Shown here piece after piece: positions 12,801-24,260 of a stretch of 64,000 bases of DNA. The DNA comes from Aquila chrysaetos chrysaetos (taxonomy: Eukaryota; Chordata; Aves; Accipitriformes; Accipitridae), in the NCBI RefSeq assembly GCF_900496995.4, contig NC_044018.1, positions 29,554,047 through 29,618,046 on the forward strand, written 5' to 3'. Under the pieces are notes generated by a model. The model did not search any database and had not been told where the DNA came from. It saw only the letters and a program-made list of their open reading frames with translations. Position numbers and translations under genes: made by a program. Each line of letters starts with the position of its first letter. Position 1 is the stretch's first letter.

Positions 12801-15164
12801 GGTTCAGCCTTGGAAAGCTCACAGGACACCACAGCTTGGGATGTGCTGCACTGCAGCTAAGGCTGGCCAGGCTCTTCTCCCAGGCATCCATCCCCACAGC
12901 ACATCCAAGGGGATCAATCTCCTGTGCTGTGGCATTGCCTGGTCCCATGCTCCAAGGACCCGGGTGGCCGGAGCTGCAAGCACACCGCTCCAGGGCTTGG
13001 TGGGATGCTGGGAGGATGGACTGGAGGATGCTGGATGCTGCAGGGATGGGGACAGCCCATGCACAGGAGTTACCCACCTGCACAACCATGTCCAGGAGCA
13101 ACAGCTTGGACTCATGGAAAGAAGAGACTGGTCCTGAAGGCTGCAAACATGTAAATGGTGGGTTGGTTTCCAACACACAGCGTGAGCCTGGGGGTCACGG
13201 CTTTGCACAAGCCCAATTTAACCCTCGATGCCTGCTGGGTGCAGACAAGCTGCGTCCTGGCACATCCCATTTTCCCCAGGGTCAAGCATGGTGCTACCAC
13301 GTTGATCCTCTTGGGGCCACGCATGGCTCCTCTCCCACTGTCCCACACTAATCAGCAAGAAAGTTAGTTGCCAAAATCTGATGTCCCCAAGGGGGAAAAG
13401 ACGATTAACTCAAGAATCAACAGTCTGATATTTCGGCTTAGTGGGAAAATCCTTGTGGTTTCCCAAGCTGGGCACATTAGGAGCTCAGTGGCTCACAGTG
13501 TTATCAGATTACAAACAATATCAGAATTACAGCTTTTAAATCTGGGGTTTAAAAAGACTTAGCAATTATAGAGCTCTGGGCACTCCCACCCCACTGTGGA
13601 AACCAGGGCGACTTGGAGTCAGGACCCTCGGAGCAAAGTGTTGCTCCCAACTGTGGTTTTCCCAAAGGTGGGGAGACCCATTCCATGGACACCACCACTG
13701 TTGACCAAGCCATGTGTCCAACTGGTGCTGGATGCCCCAACCGCTGCCATGGCAATACCTCATGTGGGATGGGGGATGAAGCATCCCTCCCTTGGGGTCT
13801 TCTCCACCTGCCAAGGGAGGGACGGTGTAGGAGGTTGTTCCCAGCTGGCCTTTTCAGATCTGATGGTCATCCTTCAGCTTGCACGTTCCCCAGACAGCTT
13901 TCTCCTTCCAGTATCCTTAAAAAAAAGAGTCCTGGTTTTCGGCCAGGTCCCCCAAGGATGGGGCTGGCTGCTGGGGTGCCAGAGAGGGTCTGGCTCTGCC
14001 ATCCAAGCCGACCTCCACATGGACCCAGATGGAGACCTTGGTGGAGTTAAAGCAAAGCTTTAGAAGTCCAAGAGATGTCCGGAGCTGTCTCTGCTCTGCA
14101 TCCAAAACCGATGCTCACCCAGCTATTGGAGATGCAGGAGCTGGAGCATGAGAAGACGATGGACCATCAGAGGTTCCCAATAGCTGCTCCAGCCTCCCTG
14201 GTCCTTCTTCCAGGAGAAAGAGCATCCTCTAATCCCATCTGTGTCATCTTGTAGGAAGGGGAGAGTCTTTAACAAGGGCTCCTTTGTCCTAGATGCTAAT
14301 TAGTCATCAAGGCTACCTAAGTGCAGCTGACGGACTCAGCTCCTGGGCACCACAGTGTTTCTGTGGGTCTTCACTAGGGCTGGTGAGAAGTGGGGTTACT
14401 GTCCCAGGTGCCCTTCCCAGCACCCAGACCCTGCCTGCCCCGTCCCCCTGCCCCAGCTGTGGGATCTCTCCCAGCCTCCCCCCACACTGGGAGGAGGTGG
14501 GGGGGGGGGGGGAGCTGCAGGAACCCACCGAGGCATGGGGTGGAGAGGGACCTCACCTGGGCCACCATCGGCTCCCAGGCTATGCCAGTGGTGGGGAGCG
14601 TGTGGTGCAGCGAGCACGTCAGTTCTCAGCTCCACACCATCCCAGCAGCCTCACCAGTGCCAAGCCCCCGCGTCCTGCAGAGACACGGGGGATTTAAACA
14701 AGCCCAAGTGCCAGCCAGCGGAGCCACAACCCCGGGGCTCCTCATGGACTGCTCACCCTGCGTGCACACACACTGGGGTATTCCCTCGCCCCCCGCACAC
14801 GTACCGGGGGGGGCCAGCTGTGCTCTCGCACGCCCGTGCACACACGCAGCCCCCCCAGGCGGGGCGGGGGGGGGTGGCAGAGCAGGAGCGGGGCAGTGTT
14901 TGCCCCAGCCTGGCACAATTCCCTGCCCTCTTGGCACAGGCTGGGGCTGCTGGAAGGGGCGATTCCCCTGCTGTCGGGCACACACGCGCCTGGGGGACCT
15001 GGCACAGAGCAGGGCTTGGCCACTGGCCAGCAAGCAAAGGGCCGGGGGGGGCGGACTGGGAAGGGGGGGGCCCGGGGGCACAGCTGGACCCTGGCACCAG
15101 CGGGCAGCCAGCCGCTGTCCTTATCCCGCTGCTCCCGGAGCATCGGTGTAAGGGTCACGCTGCC

Positions 15165-15440
15165 ATCGGGGATGTGTTTGTGGGTGCTCGCACACGCGTG
15201 CGTGTCCGGAGGTGCCCGGGGTGTGGGTGTAAGGGAGGCGTGTGGGTTTGCGTGCACGCGCGCGCGTTTGTGCACGGCCGTAGGTATCCAGCACAGCGCC
15301 GTGCAGGAGGGTCGTGAGCCTGTGTGTGCCCACACAGATGTTGTACTCATTTATTTGTGCGTGCAGCTGTCCCTGCGCGCATACGTGTGTAAGCGTTGGA
15401 GTGTTTTGGATGTGCGTGTGCATATATATGTCGTGCATAC
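15165..15440. repeat. Alternating purine-pyrimidine (CG/TG/CA) low-complexity tract
   Basis: Dense gtgtgcgcgcacgcgt-like words over some 275 bases, with potential to adopt Z-DNA. One of several similar tracts in the window. Confidence 0.8.
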
Positions 15441-15573
15441 GTGCTGGCAAGGGTCTCCCTGCTTCCACAGGCTGCAATAACTCCCAGCCCACGGCACAGA
15501 CCGGGGCAGGATAAGACCCATCCCCAGGTAGGTGCATCTCCAGCCCACTCCCCGCTTGCTGGGGGACACACAC

Positions 15574-15800
15574 GTAGAATCATAGAATAGAATCATAGAA
15601 TCATTTAGGTTGGAAAAGACCTTCATGATCATCGAGTCCAACCATCATCCATGCCCACTAAACCGTGTTCTGGAGTACCCCGTCTACGCGCTTTTTGAAC
15701 ACCTCCAGGGACGGTGACTCAACCACTTCCCTGGGCAGCCTGTTCCAATGCCTGACAACCCTCTCAGTAAAGAAATTTTTCCTAATATCCAAAATATACG
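15574..15800 (-). mobile_element. CR1 LINE, 5'-truncated 3' end
   Basis: Minus-strand orientation. The 3' terminus is marked by agaatcatag/aatagaatcatag, the inverted form of the ATTCTATG repeats that end CR1 elements. Before it comes the typical tail with ggttggaaaagacct and catcgagtccaacc. The upstream part still encodes the end of the CR1 ORF2 product on the minus strand, with DIRKNFFTERVVRHWNRLP and EVVESPSLEVFKKRVD. Homology stops abruptly near 15800, so only about 230 bp of a 4-5 kb element is present. This 5' truncation is normal for LINE insertions. Confidence 0.93.
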
Positions 15801-16980
15801 AGATCCCCTCTCCTCGCCAGCCCCCTGCCCTGCTCACACCTCCCGTGCGGCTCAACCCTGTCCCAGCTCGGAGCCGCAGCATCTCCCCCAGCCCTTTGCA
15901 GCACGGCTGCAGCTGCGGGTCCCCCCAGAGAGCCCCTCGCCCCGCACGGGCCAGCCACGTGCCGGGCACAGCTTGCGGGGACGAGGCACTCGGCAGTTCC
16001 CACCGGACTCCCGGCAGCAGCCGGCGTGCGAGGCTGGGGGGACGGAGAGGCACTGAGCTGTGCGAGGACACGTGGAGCGTGGGGTCCCCGTGCGAGGGGC
16101 CGCGGGGAGGAGAGGTTTCGATGGCAGCCAGAAGCTGTTTGGGGTTTTTAGCGCAGCTGGGAAATGAGGACTCATGGGTGCTGTTGGGGCAGAGTCACGC
16201 ACACCCCCGCTCTCGGTCGGGGGGACGGCGTAGAGGGGGTGAAGTCAGGACGCCCACGTCCCCTGTGCCTTGCTTTCACGGAGCAGGCGGGACGCGTCCC
16301 AATGTCTCTGCACGGCGCGGAGCCGACCCGCGTGTGCTTGCACGTGCACGTCTCCACGTGCGCATTTAGGCATTGCTCACAAGAGCGTGCGCACACGCAG
16401 ACCTGCACAGGACAACGCGTCGGCATGTATGTGCGCGGTGCGTCAGCGTGCACACGTGCAAAGGGTTGCCTGCACGCGTCTGTGCGTGTGCGCGTCACGT
16501 TCGTGTGTGCGTGCCTGTATGGGCACATCCATGTAGGTGCACACATGTGTGCGTGTCTGGGGCAGCACGTGTGTGTGACGGTGCATGTTTGCGTGTGTGT
16601 CTATGCCTGTGTGAGCATGTGTTCTTGACGTGCATCCCATGAAAGCCGGGGCCAGACAGGCAGAGCCCCGGGGCAGAGCCAGCAGCAGCTCCATGTTAAA
16701 ACGCACCCACCCTCGCCCCGCAGCTGAGCCCACCGCCACCCATCACCCCCCATGCCTCTGGAGATGACCTTCCCAGGGAGTCCCTTCCCAGGGAGTCCCA
16801 TTGGCCAGTGCTGGTCCCATGGCCAGCACTAGCCACCAGCAGCCAAGCCCTCGGGTCAGGGATCCCAGCTGGACCCCAGCACGGGTCATCTGCTTCCCCC
16901 CAAGCAACCCCTCACCACCACCACCATGCTCAAGACCACAGAAAAGGAGACGACAGCCCTGGGGCGATGCTGCTTGAAAC
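15801..16980. other. Intergenic, no gene recognised
   Basis: GC-rich sequence between the CR1 fragment and the end of NEUROD4. It contains a second alternating CG/CA tract at about 16320-16640. No gene seen. Confidence 0.6.
16320..16640. repeat. Alternating purine-pyrimidine (CACGTG/TGTGCG) tract
   Basis: About 320 bases dominated by acgtg, gtgtgcg and cacacg words, similar in character to the tract at 15.2 kb. Likely Z-DNA-prone. Not coding. Confidence 0.8.
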
Positions 16981-16991
16981 AAGACCACAAC

Positions 16992-16997
16992 TTTATT
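16992..16997 (-). terminator. NEUROD4: NEUROD4 polyadenylation signal
   Basis: tttatt on the plus strand is AATAAA on the minus strand. It lies about 1.6 kb beyond the NEUROD4 stop and marks a sharp change from AU-rich UTR-like sequence to GC-rich intergenic DNA. Confidence 0.7.
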
Positions 16998-18620
16998 TGA
17001 GCTAAAAACCCAATTCTGCTTTCTTTACAAAAGGATAAACATTTGCTCTCAGTACAAAAGGGAAGAAGCCCCAGGACCCAGGGGCTGGGAGGGACCCCTG
17101 GAGCTCAAGTCATCTCCAAATTCCCAACTCTATACAAAACACCTCTGCAAAACAGGGAGGTTTGGCCAGCCGGGCTCGCAAGGCCAGTGGGACATCAAAA
17201 ATAGTTGCCTGGATTTTCTTGAAAACAAAAATAGTTGCATAGCCTTTAAAAGTTATTGCTCATATAGAAATACAAGGGATGAGTTGGGAGCTGCTGGGCA
17301 CAATCAGCCTCCGAAATCCAAGAAATGGCCATGTTAAATATGTACTTCAACATTAAATATGTAACCCCTTGGTTAAATACTTGGTTTCATCAACAGAAAA
17401 TAGACCGTGAGGGCAGGAAGAAAATAAATTAAATAAATAATGGCTAATAAATAATCCTGGAGCAACAGCACTGCAAAAACCACACGTCTCCACAAAGCTA
17501 ACTCCAACTAAGCACTTGGAAGTCAATTGGAAAATGAGGAGGTTATTTAGCACATTCCACATTTCATGTAAAATGGAAGGAAATAAATTAGACCCCCCCA
17601 CACACAGTAAATAATAAATAAAACAGGAAATTAAGACACACTTCCTTTGGCAGGATGTCTTCAGGACACAGATCATGATAAATAACACTACAAACCGTAA
17701 GAAGATGTGGCCCTGGTCGGGGGCAAGGGTTCAGCTGAGAGCTCCTCATCCAGCCGGGATATTTGTGCTCTGAAAGATCAACAGTCCCTTAACGAGGTTT
17801 CAAGATCTGTGTGCTGATAATCTCATGCTGATTGTAGGGCACAGGCAAGGTCTGAGGCTGAGGAGAGGACGGGCAGCAGGGCTCAGCACAGGAGCAGAGC
17901 GGTGGAGGGATCATCACGGAGAAGCTCTGAGCCTGGCTGGACCATGCCATCCCTGGATGATACGGTGGCAGCAAGGATAAGGTTCTCCGTTGGGTGGGAA
18001 GCTTCAAGGAGGAGCAACCGTGTTGGTCTTCTGCGAGCGGTCCAGATCATTCCCACCTCTGCCAGCCTGCCTGGGCATGGCTGGACTGGGAAAACCACGA
18101 CCCCATCAGACCGTGTGGAAGGAGAACTGGTCATCCCAAGGGGCAGGAGGGGCTTGTCTCCACGTGATGCGAGACAGAGGTGTGCCCATGCCCCACCACC
18201 CCAAGGAGGGAGGAAAAGAAGCCGTAACATCTTGGCAATGGCGGATCCCAAGTGCTGGAGTGCGTTCGGGCAGAAAGTCCTGCAGGGTGAAGCCACCTTC
18301 ATGAGCATCTCTGGGGGAGAGGGAGCGGGAGGCAACAGCTCAGCTTTCAGCGGTGGCTGCTCAGAGTTCAGCTGTCGGGAAGGGTTCACGTGGCTCCTGG
18401 GGACAGCTCAGAAATCAGCAAGGTGGCACCAGTGCAGACGTGTTGGGAGAGGACAGGAGGGCCAGCTGAACCTTCCACAGCGATGTCCTGCAGAGATGCT
18501 CAGAAGTCTCTCACCCCGTAGTGGTGATATCCTCACTCCAGTTGTGTCCGTTCTAGAAACAGTTCCACGATGCAGCTGAACTTCTCTCTGCATCAAGAAT
18601 TTGGGTCTAACTCTGCTTTG
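16998..18620 (-). other. NEUROD4: NEUROD4 3' untranslated region
   Basis: Contiguous with the coding exon. The part from about 17200 to 17690 is strikingly AT-rich for this window and on the minus strand contains many ATTTA pentamers (taaat on the plus strand, e.g. around 17335-17460). This suggests AU-rich-element control of a short-lived mRNA, as expected for a proneural factor. No conserved coding frame. Confidence 0.65.
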
Positions 18621-19616
18621 CTATTCGTTGAAGATGGCGTTGAGCTGAGGCCCGGCCACGTGGTGTGGGTAGGACTCATAGCTCATGTCTATGGGGATCT
18701 CGTAGCGGGGCACTGTGTTTTGGAAGTGAGAGGCATGTCCATGTGCTCCAGCCAGGCTGACTGAGGGATAGTGGGCCATGAAGGTGTAGGATTTATCCAG
18801 GTCTGGAGACCCATCTTGCTTCAAGGAGAAGTTCCCGCTGATGCTCAGGGGCGGCGTCAGGGGACCCTCATAGGGGGGAGTGGTGCAGTCAGAGGGATGG
18901 TTTCCAAAGGAAGCATCCACCAAGCTCTTGAAGGTCGGAGGCTTTAAATGCAGCAGATGTGTTTCCATGGTCCCATAGGGTGGGCTTGGGAGCCCCGGGG
19001 ACTGGTAGGTGAAGGAGTGGCTGGATATGGCCGATTCACACACCGGGGACTTTTCTTCATGCTTCTCCAGGAACAAGGTCTGCGGTCCCAGCTGCAGACA
19101 GCCAGCCACCAGGTTGCTGGTGGGCTGGGACAAGCCCTTGCAGAGCATCTCCACAAAGCTCTTCCCTTCAGGAGTCTGCCCCGTTTCGAGCACCTCAGAC
19201 AGAGCCCAGATGTAGTTCCTTGCAAGCCTCAGTGTCTCAATCTTGGACAATTTCTGAGTCTTGGAGTAGCAGGGCATCACCCTCCTCAGGTTGTCAAGAG
19301 CATCATTCAGACCGTGCATCCGTGTGCGCTCCCGGGCATTGGCCTTCACCCGCCGGGCCCTGAACCGCTCCAGCCTCGCCTTGGTCATTTTCTTCTTCTT
19401 TGGTCCTCTTCTCTTCGGCTTTTCCCCATCATCCTCTTCCTCCTCTTCTTCCTCAATGCTGTCATGCTCTTCATTCAAGCCAGACATCAATCCAAAAGGA
19501 CCTTGCCTGCTGTCCTCTTCCTTCAGCTCATCTTTGGAGCTCAACGTTTCGTCCATCCAGGCTTGGGTGCTCACAAGCTCCGCCATCTCTTTGGGCTTGG
19601 CATACGTCTTGGTCAT
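18621..19616 (-). CDS. NEUROD4: Neurogenic differentiation factor 4 (NeuroM/ATH3), bHLH activator
   Basis: Nuclear E-box-binding transcription factor that dimerises with E proteins and drives neuronal differentiation, notably in retina and CNS (family knowledge). The single coding exon encodes 331 residues, the family's usual length. Acidic run around residues 54-63 ([10 protein letters not shown]), basic [11 protein letters not shown] at 66-76, then the bHLH at about 88-142: basic region [19 protein letters not shown], helix 2 [20 protein letters not shown]. The NeuroD-family C-terminal domain follows ([19 protein letters not shown]). It ends PQLNAIFNE. The ATG at 19614-19616 is the first in frame after a consensus acceptor (TTTGTTGCAG, exon start 19625), so only nine leader bases lie in this exon. 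Intact, no anomalies. Confidence 0.98.
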   Translation of the reverse strand: MTKTYAKPKEMAELVSTQAWMDETLSSKDELKEEDSRQGPFGLMSGLNEEHDSIEEEEEEEDDGEKPKRRGPKKKKMTKARLERFRARRVKANARERTRMHGLNDALDNLRRVMPCYSKTQKLSKIETLRLARNYIWALSEVLETGQTPEGKSFVEMLCKGLSQPTSNLVAGCLQLGPQTLFLEKHEEKSPVCESAISSHSFTYQSPGLPSPPYGTMETHLLHLKPPTFKSLVDASFGNHPSDCTTPPYEGPLTPPLSISGNFSLKQDGSPDLDKSYTFMAHYPSVSLAGAHGHASHFQNTVPRYEIPIDMSYESYPHHVAGPQLNAIFNE

Positions 19617-19625
19617 CTCTGATCT

Positions 19626-22470
19626 CTGCAACAAAGGGACAAGGAGACGTTAACGAATTCCAGCAGGAGAGTTGCTCAACATGTTGAGGGCATTAAGAAC
19701 TGAGGGCATTAAGAACTGACGTCAAAATCATCTTCCAGAAGCATCAACTGCTTTCTGTCCACCAGTGGTACCTACAGAATCTATTTATCCATCATCTACC
19801 TATTTAGCTATCTACAATAATTTCTGCTGAATTTTTGGGGGAGCCACTGAAGCCTCTCCCTGGGGCCCATCAGCTCTTTTCCAGGGCTCAGGGTCTCCAG
19901 CAATTCAATTTTGGGATTATTCCCAGTCATGAGTCCCTCCCCTCATGGCTTCAACCCTGATTGTCACATTGTGGGTTGCAAAAGGGAGCCTGAAACTAAA
20001 GGTCCTCTGCTGAGCTGCCTCTGGAGATTTTCCTGCCTGAGCTCTTCTAACCCGAGCACATTTGCTTGAACCTTCGTTTCCCTCTGCCATAACGAATGCA
20101 GTCACACCGCACAAACCAGCCTAGGTTTCATGTTAATCAGCTCCCCAAATCCTGTCATCGTGCCTGACTCATTTAATAAAGCTTAGCATCTAAGCAGCTT
20201 TGCTGAAAGTGTGCTGCCCAAGCCCTGGCTCCACTGCCCCTGTCCACCCCATTGGAAAATCCCACTTTTAATATGCGTGATGGGGCTTGAGGGCTGGATT
20301 AGGGTGTTAATTGCTGCGCACAGCCATCGTATCCCCAGAGGACCATGTGGCCCCAATTAGCTCTTCGGCAGAGTAATAGGGGTCTGTCAGATGCTGGGAA
20401 ATCTGGTGGGCGAAGGTGGTGAAGGACCATCTTTGGGACGAATGGATGGGTTTGGCTAAGCGGGGATGGAGCGGGTCCAAATACTTTCTGCCAGCATCCT
20501 GGTGGGACCGCAGGGCTGCACCTACCTTGTGTGCTGAGAGCAGCCCAGAAACAGCTTCAGATCTGCTCCAAAACCCCTCCAGGCTGCAGTCTGAGGGTTA
20601 CTTTCACTCCACCCTTGGGGACCTGTCCCAAATGCAGCATCCCTGCCTGCAGCTCTCATCCCTTGCTGGTCTTGTCCACCAGAATCCATCCCAGAAGAAA
20701 ATCACCAGGTTTGGGGCTCTGTTCAAGGAGCGAGCTCAGTGTCTTCCCCCCTTCCCTGCACTTTGTGGTGCAGTATTCCCATGGAAATGTTTCCAGAGGT
20801 TGTCTTTTTGAAAATCCAGTTTGAATTTGTAGGGATTTTGCTCTCTTTCTCCAGAATACTGATATTTTAAAAGGGGGGGGGGGGGGGGGGGGGGGGGAGT
20901 AGAAAGAGAGGGAATTGCCTGATGAAGTCACTCTGGTAGTTTCCCAGTTTCCCAAGTAAGGAGACGGTGGGAACCCACTGTGGAATGGGAAGTTTATCCA
21001 GCCCATTATTTTGGATACCTTTCATTTTCAAACATCTCCAGCCCACATTGTCTAAAAGAACCACAAAAAACCCATTGCAGGAAAAAGCCTGCCGTAGCAG
21101 GCTTGAAAATTTAATTCTCAAGTAGGGATGGCTCAGCTCAGAGCAGAGGCAGATGCTCTCTTTCCCTTTGTGTCACCAGGCACCGAGCTCCCATCCCGAA
21201 ACAAGTGGGTTCAATTCCCTCTCCTTTCCTGTAGGACCAGGAACTGGGTTTTAGCCCTCCACTGGTTTCCTTCCAATGGACTCAATCCCCCAAAGGAGGA
21301 CAGTTGGTTCAGGACAAAGACTCACCAACTCCAGCCCTGCACAGCCCCTGGCACGTAGACCCTGACCCCAGACACGGCCACCCAAAGCCGAAGAAACACA
21401 GAGGGCTGGGGACGGGGATGCAGGAAAGGTGCTGGCATGAGAGCCAGGGTCAAAGTGGGCAGCTGGGGCTCGGAATTCATCATGGAGAGGGGCAAGCGGA
21501 TCAAGACACCCCCAAGCAGACCATGAAAATTAGGATTTACTTGAGACCTCTGCACCGTATCCTGCCTGGGAACGCAGCAGGATGTGGCCCAGCTGTACGT
21601 GGAGCCAGTGGGCTCTGGCTGCAGGGCGGATTAAAACCCTACAGCTGCTCCATCAGCTCCAGCACAGCCAACGAGGTGGCTTTGGGGACACGGTGTCAGC
21701 TGAGTCCTGAACCAGGGGATGCCCAGAGCTCCCAGTCCCACTCATGGTCCCAGTCCCACCCTCAGCCAACTGGGGCAGGGGAGAGAGGATGGGCTGACAT
21801 TTTTTCGGAGGGGGGGAATCTGCTGAAGGGCAGTCCTGCAGCAACCACACAGACCTGGAAAAGGAGGAGGAAGGTGAGGGATGCTGCTTTCCTCCCTGCT
21901 GGGGTCCCAGCCCCGGGCAGGACTAGCTGGGGAAGGGGCTGTGCTTGCAGACCACCGGGTACCCTGACCGGGCTGCCCTCCCCGGGCTGCCCCCCCCCCC
22001 AGGAGCGGATTAACAAAAGCCGGGATTTGGGGCAGCTCCTTCATCACCTCCTTCACCTTCATCACCTCCAGCCCCAGCAAAAACCTAGCCCCGACGTGGC
22101 CAAGGGTGGCCGGCCCCGCTGCCAGCCAGTGCCCAGTTCCGAGGCAGGGAAGACCCCCCCCCAGCACCGGGGTGTCCCCCCCCCCGGCCCCGGGGCTACG
22201 GCTCCATCCCCGACGGCTGCGGGGAACCGGGGCGGGGAGGGCGGCTGGAGCTCGGGACCACCGGCTCCATCCCACCCGTCGCCCCGCACCCCTCGAAAGG
22301 CGCAGAGTCCCCCCGGGACGGGGTCCCACTGCTCCGCCGTCGGGGCAGACCCCCCCCCCGCCCCTTCCACCGTCCCGGAGGGTGGCCCGGGGAACCGGGA
22401 GCCCCGTCGAAGGGGTCGACACGTCCCTTCGGGTCCCCAAACACCCCCGGGGGTCCCGGTCCGCCCTTAC
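19626..22470 (-). other. NEUROD4: NEUROD4 first intron (inferred)
   Basis: Runs from the acceptor before the coding exon to a consensus donor at 22470 in the CpG island. The AT-richer part 19700-20360 next to the coding exon could hold regulatory sites; a 17-base duplication (gagggcattaagaact) lies at about 19687-19718. No coding exon seen. Confidence 0.45.
20873..20897 (+). repeat. Homopolymer run of 25 G
   Basis: Uninterrupted G25, the longest homopolymer in the window. G-quadruplex-prone and a likely site of length error or polymorphism. Confidence 0.95.
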
Positions 22471-22770
22471 CTGGGTACCGGAGCGAGTCCCCGTTGTCAC
22501 TTGCCCGGACGCATGGTGCCTCCAGCCCCGGGGGCGCGGGCAGCTCCCGCGGCGGTGGCGGTACCGGGAGCGGCACCGGGAGCGGCACCGGGAGCGGGGC
22601 AGCTCCGCTGTCGGCCGGTTTTGAGAGCTCCGCTCTGCCGGCGGCTCCTGCCCGGTCGCGGACCACGCGTGGCTCCTCCCACGGGGGGGAGGTGGCCGAG
22701 CCCGGCTCCTCCCGCCACCCCACCGGGGCCCCGACGGCAACCCCGGGCACCCCTGGATGCGTGTCCCCCC
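22080..22770. promoter_or_regulatory. NEUROD4: CpG island, probable NEUROD4 promoter
   Basis: Very high CpG density over about 700 bases, GC-box-like gggaggagcc words on the minus strand near 22675 and 22710, and a 12-bp repeat accgggagcggc at about 22560-22600. It directly precedes a good minus-strand splice donor. Assignment to NEUROD4 rests on strand and distance (2.8 kb intron). Confidence 0.5.
22471..22650 (-). other. NEUROD4: Probable non-coding exon 1 of NEUROD4
   Basis: On the minus strand the sequence reads GGTACCCAG then GTAAGGGC, a strong donor whose exon ends at 22471. Joined to the acceptor at 19625 it gives a 5'UTR. The exon would carry a tiny upstream ORF (MRPGK-stop) shortly before the donor. 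The 5' edge is a guess; NEUROD genes typically have one non-coding first exon and one coding exon. Confidence 0.45.
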
Positions 22771-22799
22771 CCCCCCGGTGGGCACCCCCGGTCCCTGGG

Positions 22800-23440
22800 C
22801 AACCTTGGATGGGTGTCCCTAGACAAGCATCCTCGAGCGGGTACGCTGGCCGGGTCCCCTGGATCGGCACCCTTGGGTGAGTATCCCTGGATCGGCACCC
22901 CTGGAGCAGCACCCTTGGATGAGCAGATGAACACCCTAGGATGGGCATCTCTAGATGAGCACCCCTGGATGGACGCTCCTAGATGGGTGACCCTTGATGG
23001 GCACCCTTGGGTGAGCATCCCTGGATCAGCATCCCTGGATGAGCATCCCTGGACCAGCACCCTTGGATGAGCACCCTGGGATGAACACCCTAGGATAGGC
23101 ATCCCTCGATGAGCACCCCTGGAGGAGCACCCTTGGGTGAGTGTCCCTGGATCAGCACCCTTGCATGAGCACCCTAGGATGGGCATCCCTAGATGAACAT
23201 CCTCAATGAGCACCCCCCGATGGGCACCCCTGGATGGACACTCCTAGATGGGTGCCTCTGGATGGGTGCCCCTTGATGGGCAACCCTAGATGGGCACCCT
23301 TGGGTGAGCATCTGTGGATCAGCATCCCTGGACCAGCACCCTTGGATGAGCACCCTGGGATGAACACCTTAAGATGGGCATCTCTAGATGAGCACCCCTG
23401 GATGGGCACCCATGGATGGGCACCCCTGGATGAGCACCCC
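22800..23440 (+). repeat. Degenerate 12-14 bp minisatellite (GATGGGCACCCCTG)n
   Basis: About 640 bases of permuted ggatgagcaccctt / gatgggcacccctg units, degenerate, with higher-order duplications. The unit lengths keep long open frames on both strands that mimic proteins but are simply the repeat. Confidence 0.9.
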
Positions 23441-24089
23441 AGCTTGCCCAGCACCAGGACAGACCCTGCCAACACAGCTCCCTCCACGGGGGGAGTCCCC
23501 CAGGGGGTCCCCATCCGACAGGGCACGGCCAAGCATGATGTGACAGTGACACGGGGCTGCCGGGGTCTCAGACTCGGGCATCATCACCCACCACCCCCCT
23601 TGGCCGGGCACTGCCGTGGCGATGCCGGTGCCGGGGAGAGCCGGGGGGGGCAGGCCCTGGGCAATGCTGGCTCCGGCCCAGGTGCTGGGGGTGGGTGCGG
23701 GGGCCGTAGCTCCCTCCCAGCTGTAATGAGAGTGCAAGGGGGAGTAATTAGTGGCTGGTAGGGCCAGAAGGGGCCCGGCTGAGCTCTCTGCCGCTCAGAC
23801 AAGAGAAGGGGCCCCAGGCTCCACAGCCCCCGGCCGATGAGAGGGGGCGATGGAAAAAGACCCCCCCATTAATTAAGGGACGGGCATTACGGGTTGCCAT
23901 GCTCTGCCCCCTGGCCTGGGGAAGGGGCTGGGCTGGGACCCTCTGCAACAGCAGGGCTGGAAGCGGGGGACAGCGGTGGCACCCCAAAAGTCTTGTCCCC
24001 CCCCCGCCTCCATCCCTGCCCGGACTCTGATCCCAGAGCTCAGCATCGCTGCGTGGGAGCCTCCCCGCACGCGCCAGCCCGCAGGACCC

Positions 24090-24260
24090 TTCACATTAAT
24101 TTAGAGCGCTTGCAATCATGTCTTTGGCAGCCTGGGATTACAGGGAATACTAATTAATTCATTAGTGGATTCATGGCTTACTTCCCACCGCCAGGCTGGG
24201 ACGGGCAGGGCAGGCAGGAACAGATTGCGGCCAATAAATCTGCCTGTTGCCACACTGCCC
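24090..24260. promoter_or_regulatory. AT-rich islet with homeodomain-type sites (candidate enhancer)
   Basis: Contains acattaattt and taattaattcattag (24151-24165) within GC-rich flanks. Two TAATTA-class cores in under 100 bases. Conservation cannot be judged from one sequence. Confidence 0.3.

Larger units (their letters stand above)
4531..15573. other. Intergenic region ENDOU-NEUROD4, no gene recognised
   Basis: Eleven kilobases of GC-rich sequence. Many open frames exist on both strands but none shows a recognisable domain, a plausible signal peptide exon with splice sites, or codon-like conservation. Short AT-richer islets near 8600-8830, 10090-10210, 11100-11260 and 13340-13565 contain TAATCC/GGATTA and other homeodomain-like words and could be regulatory. 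The number of such words is not clearly above chance. Confidence 0.6.

Noticed and set aside
8600-14240. TAATCC/GGATTA (OTX/CRX-type) words at 8628, 8673, 10125, 11110, 11247, 12488 and 14230
   Set aside because: The number is close to chance expectation for a six-base word on both strands over this length, so no clustering is claimed.
14355-15317. 320-residue plus-strand frame and overlapping minus-strand frames
   Set aside because: Low-complexity GC-rich sequence leading into the CG/CA tract. No domain.
21304-23070. 588-residue plus-strand open frame and collagen-like minus-strand frames
   Set aside because: Explained by the CpG island and the 12-14 bp minisatellite. Composition is repeat-driven and it conflicts with the NEUROD4 exon 1 model.
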